64,000 bases of DNA from Gongronella butleri (lineage: Eukaryota; Mucoromycota; Mucoromycetes; Mucorales; Cunninghamellaceae), in NCBI GenBank assembly GCA_025201375.1, contig JAIWZP010000089.1, forward strand, positions 1 to 64,000, in the 5' to 3' direction. A model generated the notes under the pieces. That model made no database searches. It was not told where the DNA came from and saw only the letters and a list, made by a program, of their open reading frames with translations. A program made the translations under genes and the position numbers. Shown here piece after piece: positions 11,883 through 22,450 of this stretch (positions are counted from its first letter, which is position 1; the number at the start of each line of letters is the position of its first letter).

Positions 11883-12721
11883 AAACCTCTTTTTTTTTTT
11901 TGCCCCATTTTTGTCGGTTTTTCATGTTTTTTTTTTTTACATTTTCTCCCCCTTCCCCCTTTTTTTCTCATTGATCGCGCCGCCATGGCCAACAACACAT
12001 TGTCATACAAAATGATCCCCCCGATTTCCCTTTCTTACGCTCATATTTCGCATTTTCATTCAAAAGCATTGAAATAAAGCCAGATGGCACCTTTTTTTAA
12101 AAGCCAATTGAGATCTCGTTTTCTTTTGTGCACATGGGGGAATCAAGGTTGGGGGGGGGCTTCATCCAAGTTTCCGGAATCTTGCACAGCTTTGCCATAA
12201 TGAGGAGGACCCTTTTTATTTTTTTTAAAAAAGAAAGTTGGCACCAAAAAAAAACCTTGTCATCTTGGCTTTTTGTCCCACCATCCGCCACGCGATGGTG
12301 CTGGAAAAAAGAACCTTTTTTATTTTATTCCACAGTGGATTTACAAATACAATGGGTGCATTGACTGTCATGGGAGCAAGATGACGGCAACAGGGGGCCG
12401 AAACCATACATAAAAGGGGGGTGTGGGGGCCTGAGAGGGGGAAGAGGAGAAAGATAACCAAGAAAAAGAGTACAATAAGAAAAGAAAAAGAGGATGAATA
12501 GGGGAGGCAACATAGCATACATACGATATAGCAAAAGTAAATAATAATAAAAAAGAGAGAGAGAAAGAAAAAGAAAAAGGGATGGAAAAAGAAACCGATA
12601 AGCGCCCACAATGGATGCCCATGGGGGAAAAGGGAGGAGACAGTCAACGGTGTAGTGGCGTCAGAAAGAGAGAGAGAGAAAAAGAAAAAAAAAAAAAGAA
12701 AACGCGTCTTTTTTTTTCGTT
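11883..12721. other. Convergent spacer with long purine/pyrimidine-asymmetric tracts
   Basis: It separates the ends of SSF1 and the WOPR gene. Bases 12410-12700 are almost purely purine on the plus strand (GA-rich with A runs), and 11885-11975 is T-rich. No coding region is supported. Confidence 0.55.
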
Positions 12722-14717
12722 TTAGATCCATTGCATTGCGGTTTCATCGAGCGAATAGAGTCGATTCATGGGCGGGGCAAGGTGAGGAGGACCGGACGCG
12801 TGTGTGGGAGGCGGATGGGGTTGGTGGTGGCCATAATAATCGGAGAAGCCAATGGACGAGGAGGGCAAATGGGTGTGATGATGATCTTCGGGGTGGTGTT
12901 GGTGGTGATGATGGTGATGGTTGGCGGGCGCGTCATTGGACAGGAGCGAATTGATGCTCGTGTTGTTATGTGGGGCGCGCGTAAGATTGGGCAAGCTGAG
13001 CATGCGGCCGTCATTGGGTTGCGCGTGGTCCATATGGGTTTCGTGCTTGATTGGGGACGACGGGTGATTGTCCTGGGGCGAGCCTGCCTGAGGCTGAGGC
13101 GCGCCGTGGTGCGAAGGCTGCTGTTGCTGCTGCTGCTGTGGGGGCGCGTGGTGGTGGTGATGGTGGTGGTGTTGCTGTTGCGTGTGGTGCGAAGGTGCCT
13201 GGTGTTGAGGTGGCGGCGGCACGGACGCGGCAGCGGCGGCGGCGCGCGTGTAATCAAAGGCAAACGACGACGAGGACGCGTGCGTGTAAGGAAGCGACGC
13301 GGCGGGCGGCTGCTCATTGGGCGGCATCATGCCGGATGACACGGACGTCGGCAAAGGCGTGTTGGGCGACGATGTGGGCGACGGCAACGTGTACGTGGTC
13401 ACATTGTACATTGGGTCGAACACGGGCTTCGATCGGTCCATATCTAGACTAGCGCGATGGTGCTGTTGCTCATACGCAGGGTGGTGGAACCCAGTCAATG
13501 AATGATGGCGGCTATAAAGCGACGTTGCACTCGTCGGTGTGCTCGGATGGTGAATATATTCCGTCGATGGCAACGACATGCTGCGCGCAGCAGACGACGA
13601 ATGCGATTTGGCAAGCTGACCAGCGGCTAAAAATAAAAAAAAGTCAATAAAACCACGAATTGACGCGTTTTTTTCTCTTCTTTTTTTTACCTGTGGCAAA
13701 TCCAGACGTCGCGGGGGTGGCGCCACCGTGGGTGGCCGAATAATAGGGCTGCGAATACTGATCGGGCTCGACCACGGGCGGTATACGGAAATTCTGTCGA
13801 ACAAGCAGCTCGGGCGAGATTTCCAAGTTGACCAACTCGGGGACGGCAGACGGGGTACGCAGCTTTTGGGCCACGACATCGTCAGGGTGGTAGTACGAGA
13901 CGAGGTGGAGCGGCGAGCCGTCGACAATGAGCGACATGGTCTTTTTGATCAGACCATCCTCCTTGAAATTGTACGCATCCGACAGACTGCCCACCAATTG
14001 GCGTTCCTTGTGTCGGTCCGTGGCGCTCTGGTCCGCACTATTGCTACGCACGCGCGAACGACCAGGTTCGATCATGGCACGTTTCCGTTTGGGCACTCGC
14101 TTGTCCAATTCTCGATAAATCAAGAAATTGCCCAAAATACGTGATGGACTCCACACCAGGCCATCCGTCCAGCGCTTGATGCCTAACAAAACAACGAGAA
14201 ACAATCAGCAAACCAATCGCAAAAAAAGGGCACCATGGGAGTGACCAACGAAAAAATATGGAAAATGGAAAAAATGGAAAAAAAAAAAAAAGAGCGACAG
14301 AACCCATTGACGAGCAACAAAGCAACAACAATGGGATGGGAAGAGAGAGAGAACCGAGCAATATGTAGGGGAGAGGGTAAAGGGGAGCAAGGGCGAGGGA
14401 AAGGGAGGCAATTGGGGGGAAATCGGTGTGGGGCAAGCTATTTACAACACGCATCCAGTCATAGCACCTCTTTTTTTTTTTGGGCTCCCCTCCCCCTTTG
14501 GGCCCGCCCACCTTGCCCGCCTTTTTTTTTGCCATTGCTGCTTACCTGAATCTTTCTCGTCAAAAACAAAGACAGAGCCGGAACGTACTAGTTTGCGCTC
14601 CTTTTCTTGCAAACGTCTCGACACCTTGGGAAGCAAGCATCGACGGCAGGCCTCCAAAATTAACAACGAGTCTTGGGTTGTTTCGATATATCCGTGGAAA
14701 GTCTCGACGACGGACAT
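12722..14717 (-). CDS. WOPR-domain transcription factor (Gti1/Pac2/Wor1 family)
   Basis: DNA-binding regulator of morphological switching and development in fungi. Three exons (14717-14546, 14182-13691, 13626-12722) join in phase to give 522 residues. The N-terminus has the WOPR first half (VETFHGYIETTQDSLLIL, CRRCLLPKVSRRLQEKERKL, SGSVFVFDEKDSG). Exon 2 supplies the second half (IKRWTDGLVWSPSRILGNFLIYRELDK), interrupted by an intron exactly inside the domain. ISPELLVRQNFRIPPVV may be part of an extended conserved core. The C-terminal 300 residues are low-complexity, with runs of His, Gln, Ala, Ser and Pro (His runs near 13160 and 12905), and end in MNRLYSLDETAMQWI. Such tails commonly act as activation or condensate-forming regions, which is inference here. 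The ATG at 14717 is chosen because the upstream frame lacks another ATG. Confidence 0.93.
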
Positions 14718-16400
14718 TTGTGCGCAATCAAGAGACACAATCAAAGAAAAAGGGGAGAGAGAGAAGGGGGATGATTAGAGTTTGACAATTAATCAGGCAA
14801 AAGGGAGAGTATAAGAAAAGAGAGAGAGAGAGAGGAGGGGAGTCGAAAGCGAGAGTGAATGTAAAAAAAAAAAAAAAGGTGAAAGTTCAACTGAGCACAC
14901 ACAAAAAGAAAAAAAAAAAAAAAGAGGGGAAACAAGAACAAGAAAAAGGTGAACGTGACTCCCAGTGCAAAAGAGAAAGGAATAAAAAGGGAATAGCACA
15001 AAAGGGGAAAGGAATCGAATTGAATTAAATCGAGGCCAATCAGCTTGCTACTGATTTCTAGTCAGATTGGTCTCCAGATCGCTCTCTTCCAATTGAATTG
15101 CGGCAATGGTCGAAAAAAGGGAGTGTGTGTGCCTTTTTTTTGAGCCAGCACTGATCACCCTTTTGGCTGGAATCATTCCCATGAGAATTTTTTTGTTGTA
15201 CACAAACAAAAGAGGGATGTTTATACGCCTTTTGCGTTTTCGGATGCCCTAACAACACAATGAGCCAAGCTGTCGCTCTCTTCCTCTCCCCCAACTCCCA
15301 ATTGCAGTGTGTCATGCTTTGTCGTTCCATGTTTCAACCATGTTTTTTTTTGTTGAGAAGGCGAGGGGGGGCGAGCGGGGAGACAATGCGTGTTGGGCAA
15401 TGACCAACGGGATTTTCAGACAAGAAATGATTTGTTCAGATCGACCTCGGTGCTGGGGCTTGATTGGTGTCGATAAACTTGAAGCAATCTCGCACGCCAC
15501 GGAGTTTTGCGCTCTTTTTTTTGCCTCACATCCCACCATTTCAGAATTCCCATATTTGAAAAAAGGGCCAGCCAAGGCCATGCCTTGCACGAAAAAGAAA
15601 AAAAAAAGCTTTCAGGGCCCATTGAACCTTCTTTCACATCAATCAAGGTTCATAAAGACAAGCCTGTGTGCCTCACGGACTTTATTTTACCTTGCATGAA
15701 TGGTTAAAAAGTCGGGAGAGAGGAAAAAGGGGGTCAATGCCAAGGCCATTGGGTTAGTGTGTGAGTGGTTGTGTGGTGTGTGGGGGTGAAAAAAAAGGGG
15801 AGCGGACACCGTCAGCCCGGCAATTGTGGAAAAAAAAAAAAAAAAAGCACGGGAAAACCACCCAACCATGGCTTTCGTGGTGAGAGGGTGCGAATTGTGC
15901 TGGTCATTGGATACTTTTTTCCTTTTTCAATCCGTGACTGACGTAACGTCGCAGGGGCCGCTGTGGAGGCAAATGGGTGCCAGAGCACGCGCCGCCCCCG
16001 GCTATTCTCAAAAGATGGGGGATTTCCCACGCGTCGCCATTGGACAGGATGCCCATGGCCCGCCCACCCATTTTTACCCCAAGGTCACCGTACTTCCCAC
16101 TATTTGCGCCCGGCTGCTCAAGTCCGCACCTTTTCGCGCGAGAATTCGGCCGTTTCACTGAAAATTGGTCATTTACTGTTTTAAGAGCAACTCGTTGTTG
16201 CCGGGCCGCACCAATGGCACCGCGTGTGTGCCTTGCTCTGCTTTCAAGCCACACCCATCGAATTCGCTGGAATAAACCTGAAACTCCGCCTGATGCATGA
16301 TTGGACTTTTGCGCTTGCTCATTTCTCCATTAAAATAATCTGACAAGGGCTACCCCCTCGCTTCTTCTTTTTTTCTTTGTTTGCTTTACTACTTTTGAAC
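14718..16400. other. Long divergent intergenic region between the WOPR gene and HSP10; no gene seen
   Basis: About 1.7 kb. Bases 14730-15000 form a purine-rich stretch on the plus strand with GA repeats, which would be a pyrimidine-rich 5' leader of the minus-strand WOPR gene. Large upstream regions are common for master developmental regulators such as WOR1. The 16380-16400 pyrimidine tract belongs to the HSP10 leader. No open frame here shows family resemblance. Confidence 0.5.
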
Positions 16401-16996
16401 ATGGTAAGCAAAAGTTCTCGACGTTTTCGACCGCTTGGCGCGCAAAAAATTGCGCGTCGCGTCTCATTTTAGCGCGCGTCGCCTAGACTCACGCGTCTCT
16501 TTTATTTTTTTCTCCAGTCTGCTGCTTCCAAGATCAAGAACGTCGTGCCTCTGCTTGACCGTGTGTTGATTCAACGTGTCAAGGCCCAAGAAGTAAGTGA
16601 ATAGGCCTGAAATTGGCCAAAATGGCGCGCAGTGCAATGGCATTGACTTTTTTTTTAATTTTCCATCATTGTAGAAAACCGCCTCGGGCATCTTCATCCC
16701 CGAAAAGGCCCAGGAAGCCTTGAACGAGGGTGTTGTCGTTGCTGTCGGCAAGGGCATGCTCAACAAGGATGGCAAGCACATCCCCATGGAATTGGCCACG
16801 GGTGACCGTGTCCTCTTGCCCGCTTTTGGCGGCAGCCCCGTCAAGGTTGCTGGCGAGGTACGTTGTTTGTGTTCAATTAACAGACCCATGGGTCTAGTTG
16901 GCGCGCAATGTCACTCACTTTTATATTTTTTGACTTTTTTTGCAGGAATTCCTCTTGTACCGCGACAGCGAGATCCTTGCCAAGCTCACCGAATAA
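16401..16996 (+). CDS. HSP10: Mitochondrial 10-kDa heat shock protein, co-chaperonin (GroES/HSP10)
   Basis: Caps the HSP60 ring in the mitochondrial matrix during protein folding. Four exons: 16401-16403, 16518-16592, 16675-16857 and 16946-16996, about 103 residues in all, the normal length. Exon 1 is just the ATG start codon, followed at once by a GTAAGC donor. The body shows VPLLDRVLIQRVKAQEKTASGIFIPEKAQ, including the mobile loop that contacts HSP60 (TASGIFIP), then GDRVLLPAFGGSPVKV and the C-terminal YRDSEILAKLTE. All three splice phases work. No long presequence is present, as is usual for HSP10, whose N-terminus itself targets mitochondria. Confidence 0.97.
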
Positions 16997-17854
16997 GCGC
17001 GCTGTCTTGAATGCGTCTTGAAAATCAAAAAATCATCGTAAGTTGGGAGCGCGATGAGCCCATTGAGCCATTGGATGGCCTTTTTTTTTTGCATGAATCA
17101 AGTGAAATTGGTTCTCATGATTTTTTTCCTGTTTTTTTTTTTTTTTTTTTTTTTTTTGTCACGCCCCACTTTCAGGATTAGATCATCATACCTTTAGCAA
17201 AAACAATGAAAAAAAGTAAAGGTTCTCTTGTTTTTTTTTAAGAGTAATTTGCCTTTAGAGTGAAAAGAGAAGCTGGCCACAGTGCGATCGGGTGGGGGGA
17301 GCGGGACCGTGGGGAATGCGCCGTGGCAAGCGAGTCCGAAGAAAGAAAGCGTCTCGATCTTGTGTCACGTAGGAATGTTAATCACTTTCCTTGGATCACC
17401 CGCGCAAAAGTCAAAAAAGATGCATGCTGTCTGGACTGCATGAACCTTGTATAGAGTTTAATGCTTCATGTCGATCCCCAGCACGTCCGTCACGAGCGCT
17501 GTCATCGATGCAAAGGCTGCGGCATCTCCGGCTTTGGATAGAAATGCGCTTTGCAGCGCGATTTATCCTTTTTTCATCTCAATAGCGTGACCAATTGTTT
17601 CTCATGTCCATGGCAAGAGCCTTTGCAGAGCTTGAGATCTTAAATCCTGTCCTACAGTATAATAATGAGATGGACTATGATATGTTTTCTCATATTTGTC
17701 GCTTTTACTCCACAAGGACGCAAGCAACCAAGGCATGTTTGGCTTCAAGTGTGTGAGCGAGACCAAGCAATGACATAACCTGCATCTGGTATCAATTTTA
17801 GTGATTTTGAATACGTGCTTTTAAAAAGGACTTGCAAAACATCTTAGTTTGCAA
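16997..17854. other. Spacer downstream of HSP10; no gene seen
   Basis: It includes a T27 run near 17131-17157. The stretch 17400-17800 has a more even base composition like the repeat-rich zones, but I could not match it to another part of the window. Confidence 0.4.
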
Positions 17855-18390
17855 TAAAATTTCGCCGTTTCTCGCGAACCAGGCACCCAATGGTCCAAAA
17901 CGCGTGTCATCGTGGCGAGGCTCGCGAGCATCATATGATACAGTATGATCCCAAATTATAGGAGCCGGTTTACAAGTTGCTTCCTGCTCGTGCCATCAAA
18001 ATGCTGGCCGTCGCGAGGCCCCAAAATCAAACTCGATAAGTCACGTCTCCAAGACTGTACCAAGCTTGCACATACAGTAAGATGGATTGGACATTGGGAC
18101 GGGGGACCAAAAAATGCTAAATCCGTGGCAATATTTTTGGGAAAAAAACAAGAAGCCATGGCCGATTACGTATGGATTTAACTGAATTGAATTGCGCGTG
18201 CAAATCCGCGCCGATGCGTCCAATAGCAAGAGACACTCCAGGTGCATGGATTTGGCTAAAACAGGCGCGTGAGGCTCGATGCCTGACGCGGTTTTTCACG
18301 CGAAGGAAATGACGATCATATTGTTGTAAGTATGAACTTTTTCATTGATCGCTGATGTTCACGTACCGTACGCAGCGAGGAGCGAGCCAT
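17855..18390 (+). repeat. Dispersed repeat family B, copy 1 (partial)
   Basis: Matches two other places in the window by eye. Shared landmarks are the CTCGCGAACCA stretch (17874), the CCCAAAATCAAACTCGA block (18023), CTTGCACATACA (18065), a CATGGATTTGGCTAAAACAGGCG block (18244) and the TGACGCGGTTTTTCACGCG block (18285). Corresponding blocks occur near 21640, 21685 and 21860-21920, and near 47215, 47260 and 47440-47490. It ends around 18390 soon after a TACGCAGCG motif that opens the next part of the unit elsewhere. Confidence 0.65.
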
Positions 18391-18501
18391 ATTCGTTTGG
18401 TGTTCAACAAGAAGAACAAGATATGAAATGCACGATTTATTATGGATACGATTTGATAGAAATTAGAGAAAACAGAATACGTAAAAAGCACAACAATGGC
18501 A

Positions 18502-19842
18502 TCAAATAAGAATGCAGAAAGGGATTTCGTCCAAAAATTCGATGTGCGTCATTTCTGTACTGGCAGAATTGTTGTCAGGTGCACTTTCTACGCATAATGG
18601 CAAAGAGTCGTCGTGTTCCTTCTTGATAAGCGGCCATCCTTTGGTGTTGAGTTCCCTTTTCAGGCGTCTGACAGTGATAACGTTCACTCCGCACTGTTCC
18701 GCCACTCTGGACGGGTCCTCGCCCTTAGCAAGTAGATGGTTGACCTCGTCTAACTTGGCCCCGGATGGAGTTGGCTGTCTGGGTAGATTCATTTTGCGCC
18801 TAATCCTGGCCACGGTTTTTTCACAGCGGCCACAAGCGGCTGCCACTTTGAGTGTTGTCATCCCGCTGCGCAAGAGGCGCCTGATCTTTTGCTTTTCGCA
18901 TTCTGTAACGATTTGGTGTGGTTGCACTTTCCAGCGAGCCGAGTAAGGTCCATTCGAAGGCGGTTTGGTCATGTTCAATTCTCTTTTGATGTTTGTCACG
19001 CTGCTTACTGAAATTCCGCATGCTTTGGCCACAGCCATGCTGGTCTCGCCTTGCTCAAGTCGCCTTTTCATTTCTTGTTTTTTGGCAGGCGTGATTAGCC
19101 TTTGGTAGGGGTACGGGATGTTGCGTGTTTTGCACAAATGTAGTATTGTAGGAGCGGTGATACCACATATTTTGGCTGCCTTGACTGACGACATCCCCTT
19201 GGCAACGCATTTCTGGATCTCTTCGATTTTTTGGTCGTCAGCTGTCCTATAGTTGATGCCCAACTTTCTTTTCACGGTTTTGACAAAACGGAGCGAAACA
19301 TGGCAATCATCCGCAATTTTTTTGAGCGGTTCTCGATCTTGCAGCTGCTTTTGTATCTTTTTGACCGTGTTTTCGTCGTAAGTTGGTTTCTCGTCAGGGG
19401 ACTGGATATCATAAATGAATTTGAGGCTACTGACAGTCTGGTGTGACGTTTTGCTGATGCGAGCTGTTTCCATTATGGAGGCGCCGTCTAAAAGTAGTCG
19501 TATGATTTGTTGCGTTTTGACGAGCGTGAGGCGTCCTATGTATGGCTCGGATTTCGTCGGTTGTAATCGGTATTGGGATACCGTGCGCTGGCCAACATTG
19601 CATGCCGCTGCAATGTGCGAAATCTTCATGCCCTGGGCAATAAGCTTTTTGATTTTTCTGATTGTTGATGCGCTGCATATTTTCGCGCGGTCGTGTGTCT
19701 TTGGAAGGTTGTGTTTGACTCGTTCTCTAGTAACAAATGAGCGACTCACGCCACACTGGCGCGCCGTTTTACCCATTGATAAGCCGCTCAACAAACACGC
19801 CTTAACTTCGTCACGTTTGGCTTGGCTGATGACAAAGCGCAT
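18502..19842 (-). CDS. Protein of eight tandem helix-turn-helix units (new arrangement, not matched to a named family)
   Basis: Single exon, 446 residues, starting at the ATG at 19842. The whole body is a string of eight related units of about 46-62 residues. Each fits the pattern K..I..LL..G.S...AA..CGVS..TV..IKR.LN, as in resolvase/transposase-type helix-turn-helix domains. The glycine ending helix 1 falls at residues 20, 71, 120, 216, 265, 327 and 374; unit 4 has Arg at 170. The Cys-Gly turn (CGVS, CNVG, CHVS, CGIT, CGIS, CGRC, CGVN) falls at residues 30, 81, 180, 226, 275, 337 and 384; unit 3 has Ser-Lys there. A tail of about 35 residues, acidic and then hydrophobic (EFLDEIPFCILI), follows. 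No catalytic domain is visible. The lack of introns and lower GC content set it apart from the conserved genes. Sequence-specific DNA binding is inferred; biological role unknown. Confidence 0.85.
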   Translation of the reverse strand: MRFVISQAKRDEVKACLLSGLSMGKTARQCGVSRSFVTRERVKHNLPKTHDRAKICSASTIRKIKKLIAQGMKISHIAAACNVGQRTVSQYRLQPTKSEPYIGRLTLVKTQQIIRLLLDGASIMETARISKTSHQTVSSLKFIYDIQSPDEKPTYDENTVKKIQKQLQDREPLKKIADDCHVSLRFVKTVKRKLGINYRTADDQKIEEIQKCVAKGMSSVKAAKICGITAPTILHLCKTRNIPYPYQRLITPAKKQEMKRRLEQGETSMAVAKACGISVSSVTNIKRELNMTKPPSNGPYSARWKVQPHQIVTECEKQKIRRLLRSGMTTLKVAAACGRCEKTVARIRRKMNLPRQPTPSGAKLDEVNHLLAKGEDPSRVAEQCGVNVITVRRLKRELNTKGWPLIKKEHDDSLPLCVESAPDNNSASTEMTHIEFLDEIPFCILI

Positions 19843-20499
19843 AGATACAGCAAAACGGTGGCGAGAAAAAAAAAATGAAAAAACAAAAAAAAAAAAAAAA
19901 GGGGGGGGCTGGGTGTTAATTGCATTTTTGTTTCAGAGCACCGTCGCGGCACCCCAATTCATGTCGAAATTCAGCATAAAAGCTTCCATCTCGTCGTACG
20001 CGTGAATTTCGGATCTACTTGATGCGTTGTCGGTCCAGATAAAGACCATTTCATTCAAAAAAAAAATGTTTTAAAATTCGGCACACGATTAGACGTCAGT
20101 CGCGAAAATGCAACATTTTGCTATTTTGCCTATGATAGGTCTCATCATCTTAAGTTTAGACAATTTGTTGCTAAGCGACCACCATTATTTAGAAATGTTC
20201 TCGGTCACCCTTTTCTCTCTGCCTGGGTGTTCGTTTTTTGCCGTAAAACTGATGTCAAAACGCCGACTTAAGAAAATGGCCGAATTCAAAAAGTTTAAAA
20301 AGCATAGTAGCACTTTTCTCCAAGTGGCAAAACGATGACAGATGTTGCCGTCATTGGTTTTAATGCTTCAAAAAAAGAAAAAGCAATCGATTTAGCGCGG
20401 TGTTGACGCAAAATGCTAAAAGACTGAAATTTACTATTTTTCAAATGACATGGCCTCTGAACTGATCGATGCCACTCCACTGTAGGTATGATATCATTT
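19843..20499. other. Upstream region of the tandem helix-turn-helix gene
   Basis: It contains an A18 run then GGGGGGG near 19885-19907, close to the start codon on the minus strand, and AT-rich unique-looking sequence. No other gene is seen. It lies between the intact gene and its inverted remnant, which face away from each other here. Confidence 0.4.
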
Positions 20500-20835
20500 C
20501 CGCGCGTCTGTAATGGACGTTTTGGGTGAAATTGGACTTATATTTGGACGGCATGTTCATAACTGAAACAACTCGCGTCAGCAAATCATCGCAGACCACT
20601 GTCCAATTTCTGAAATTCGTCAACAACATTCATAACCTTTGGCGAGAGAATGACGTACGAACAAGACGTGGTAGAAAAGATCCAGAAGCAGCTCATAGCT
20701 GGTCAGCTGCTCAAGAATATTGCGGCAGATTGCAACGTTAAGCTCTACTTGGTCGAAATGATGAAAAGTAACTATCATAGAATTAGCAATGACAAAATTG
20801 ACAAGGTCACGCAGCCAGTGCCAAAAACCAATATA
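20500..20835 (+). pseudogene. Broken, inverted partial copy of the tandem helix-turn-helix gene
   Basis: On the opposite strand to the intact gene. One frame reads LDLYLDGMFITETTRVSKSS then TTVQFLKFVNNI, matching unit 3 (IRLLLDGASIMETARISKTS). It then shifts frame to TYEQDVVEKIQKQL, LLKNIAADCNVKL and NDKIDKV, matching unit 4 and the start of unit 5 (TYDENTVKKIQKQL, LKKIADDCHVSL, DDQKIEEIQ). At least one frameshift and the lack of the other units make it a non-functional remnant. The level of divergence suggests an old duplication. Confidence 0.75.
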
Positions 20836-21589
20836 ATACAAACACGTACAAAAAAAAAAAAAAAAAAAAAGAGACCATCGAATCCAAGAAACACATCGCT
20901 TTGCCGTGCTCTTTGGCTCATTGTGACGACCTCCTCCTGCTGTTTACCGGCTAAGAACAGTTTTCCAGGTCGTTTGCTTGACAAATCCAAAAGGTTCACG
21001 CATAGACACGAATTATGGGAGAAAAAATAAGGATTGTGCGGGAACTATCCATCTATCAGGTGCAAAATGTCGGATCTTCACACACTCATGCCGCTTGCGG
21101 TGTTGCTGCAATACCAGTGCGTACCATGCGTTGCTGAGATTGTCAAGCACAAGTAGTATTTCACGCAATAAAATCTGACCCATGATAAAAAAATAAATCC
21201 AAAACGCGGACAAAATCATTTTATGTCTGCTCTCGCGCCGGTGTATGCATTTCTTGATTCTATACGTGAGTAGTGCGTAAACATGCGTCTTACGAAAACA
21301 TTAATGCGTGGGAATCGCTAAATTGCTTATCCAAGCTAATGGCACGCACAATGCGGCCCGTCACACCCATCAGCAAGGCATCCTTTGATAGAGACTCCTT
21401 GCAGAACGGGAGGATGCCGGTGATCCGTTGAATTTGAAGTGGTTTGTGGGGAAACAAATCAAAAATGTGCCATTTTGGACAAATCGACGTGTCACGCCTC
21501 CACAAGCAATTGTACGCTTCCGAAAAGCATCCAAGCGTGAAAAGGCACACTAGAATCACGAGTAGAACGCAACTTTCAAGATGCCAACT

Positions 21590-22450
21590 ATCTTTGAGGC
21601 GCACCACGCGCAAATCAAAAATCAGTCGTGGTCGAGCTCCAAAACCAAAATCGAAAAAGAAGGTCTGCAGAATAGCGCCAAACTTGCACACAAGAGGAGC
21701 CGCATGGAGAAACCACGAAAAATGGTAAAAAAGATTAGGATCGACCTGCTGAGTGACGAGCAATTCGTGATTTTAGCTTGACTTTCAAGCGCGAATTGCA
21801 CGAGGAAAACGCGTCTACGGAGCCGCGCCGACTTGTGCATTAGCAAGAGAACAGCCATATGCATGGCTTGATTAGAAACGGGCGCGTGTAACTCGAAGTT
21901 TGACGCGGTTTAGCACGCGTCGAAAATTGCTAATGATTTTGAAACCGTGTTAAACGAACCAAAAATCTTTTTTTTTCCTTGACAACCAATGGCCACATAC
22001 GCAGCAGACCGTGCTGTTTCTAGTGGTCTGTGTTTTGCGGCTCTGTGGCCAATTTTCGTCGACTTGGCCTTGAGACGAAAAAAAGACGCAAATTGCCATT
22101 TACGCGGCAACCAGTCGATGGACCCCCGGTTTTTATTGCATTTCTGTCAGTAAACGATAGCCACCGTACCATGTGGTTGAATGGCGTGGCGATCCGAGGA
22201 CCTATAGTTTATTGTTTTCAAATCCTCGACTGTGCCCCTTGGAAAATTGGCAATTTTTGAAAATGTCAATGCTCGGCACGCAACAATCGCAGTGCCGCAA
22301 GAGTAGGCTCATTTGAAAGAATGATGATGGAAGCATAGATTTAAATAGTCGATCTCCCCAGTAGATTACAAATCCTTTGGCAAGCAGCCAAAATTCAATA
22401 AAATGACTCTATTTCACGTTTTCTCGAGAACCAACTGATCGATCTCCATT
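21590..22450 (+). repeat. Dispersed repeat family B, copy 2 (three parts in order)
   Basis: Part 1 (21590-21930) matches 17980-18310 and 47185-47510. Part 2 (21975-22330) includes TCTGTGTTTTGCGGCTCTGTGG and ACCCCCGGTTTTTATTGCATTT and closely matches 47540-47890. Part 3 (22390-22450, AAAATGACTCTATTTCACG then CTCGAGAACCA) matches looser sequence near 47970-48030 and 17860. Same strand as the other copies. No intact gene lies inside; frames are broken differently in each copy. Confidence 0.7.

Noticed and set aside
21290..21763. 157-codon minus-strand frame in repeat family B, with a looser counterpart at 47042-47344
   Set aside because: The shared stretches follow DNA-level repeat similarity; the frames have different lengths and ends in each copy, so a conserved protein is not supported.
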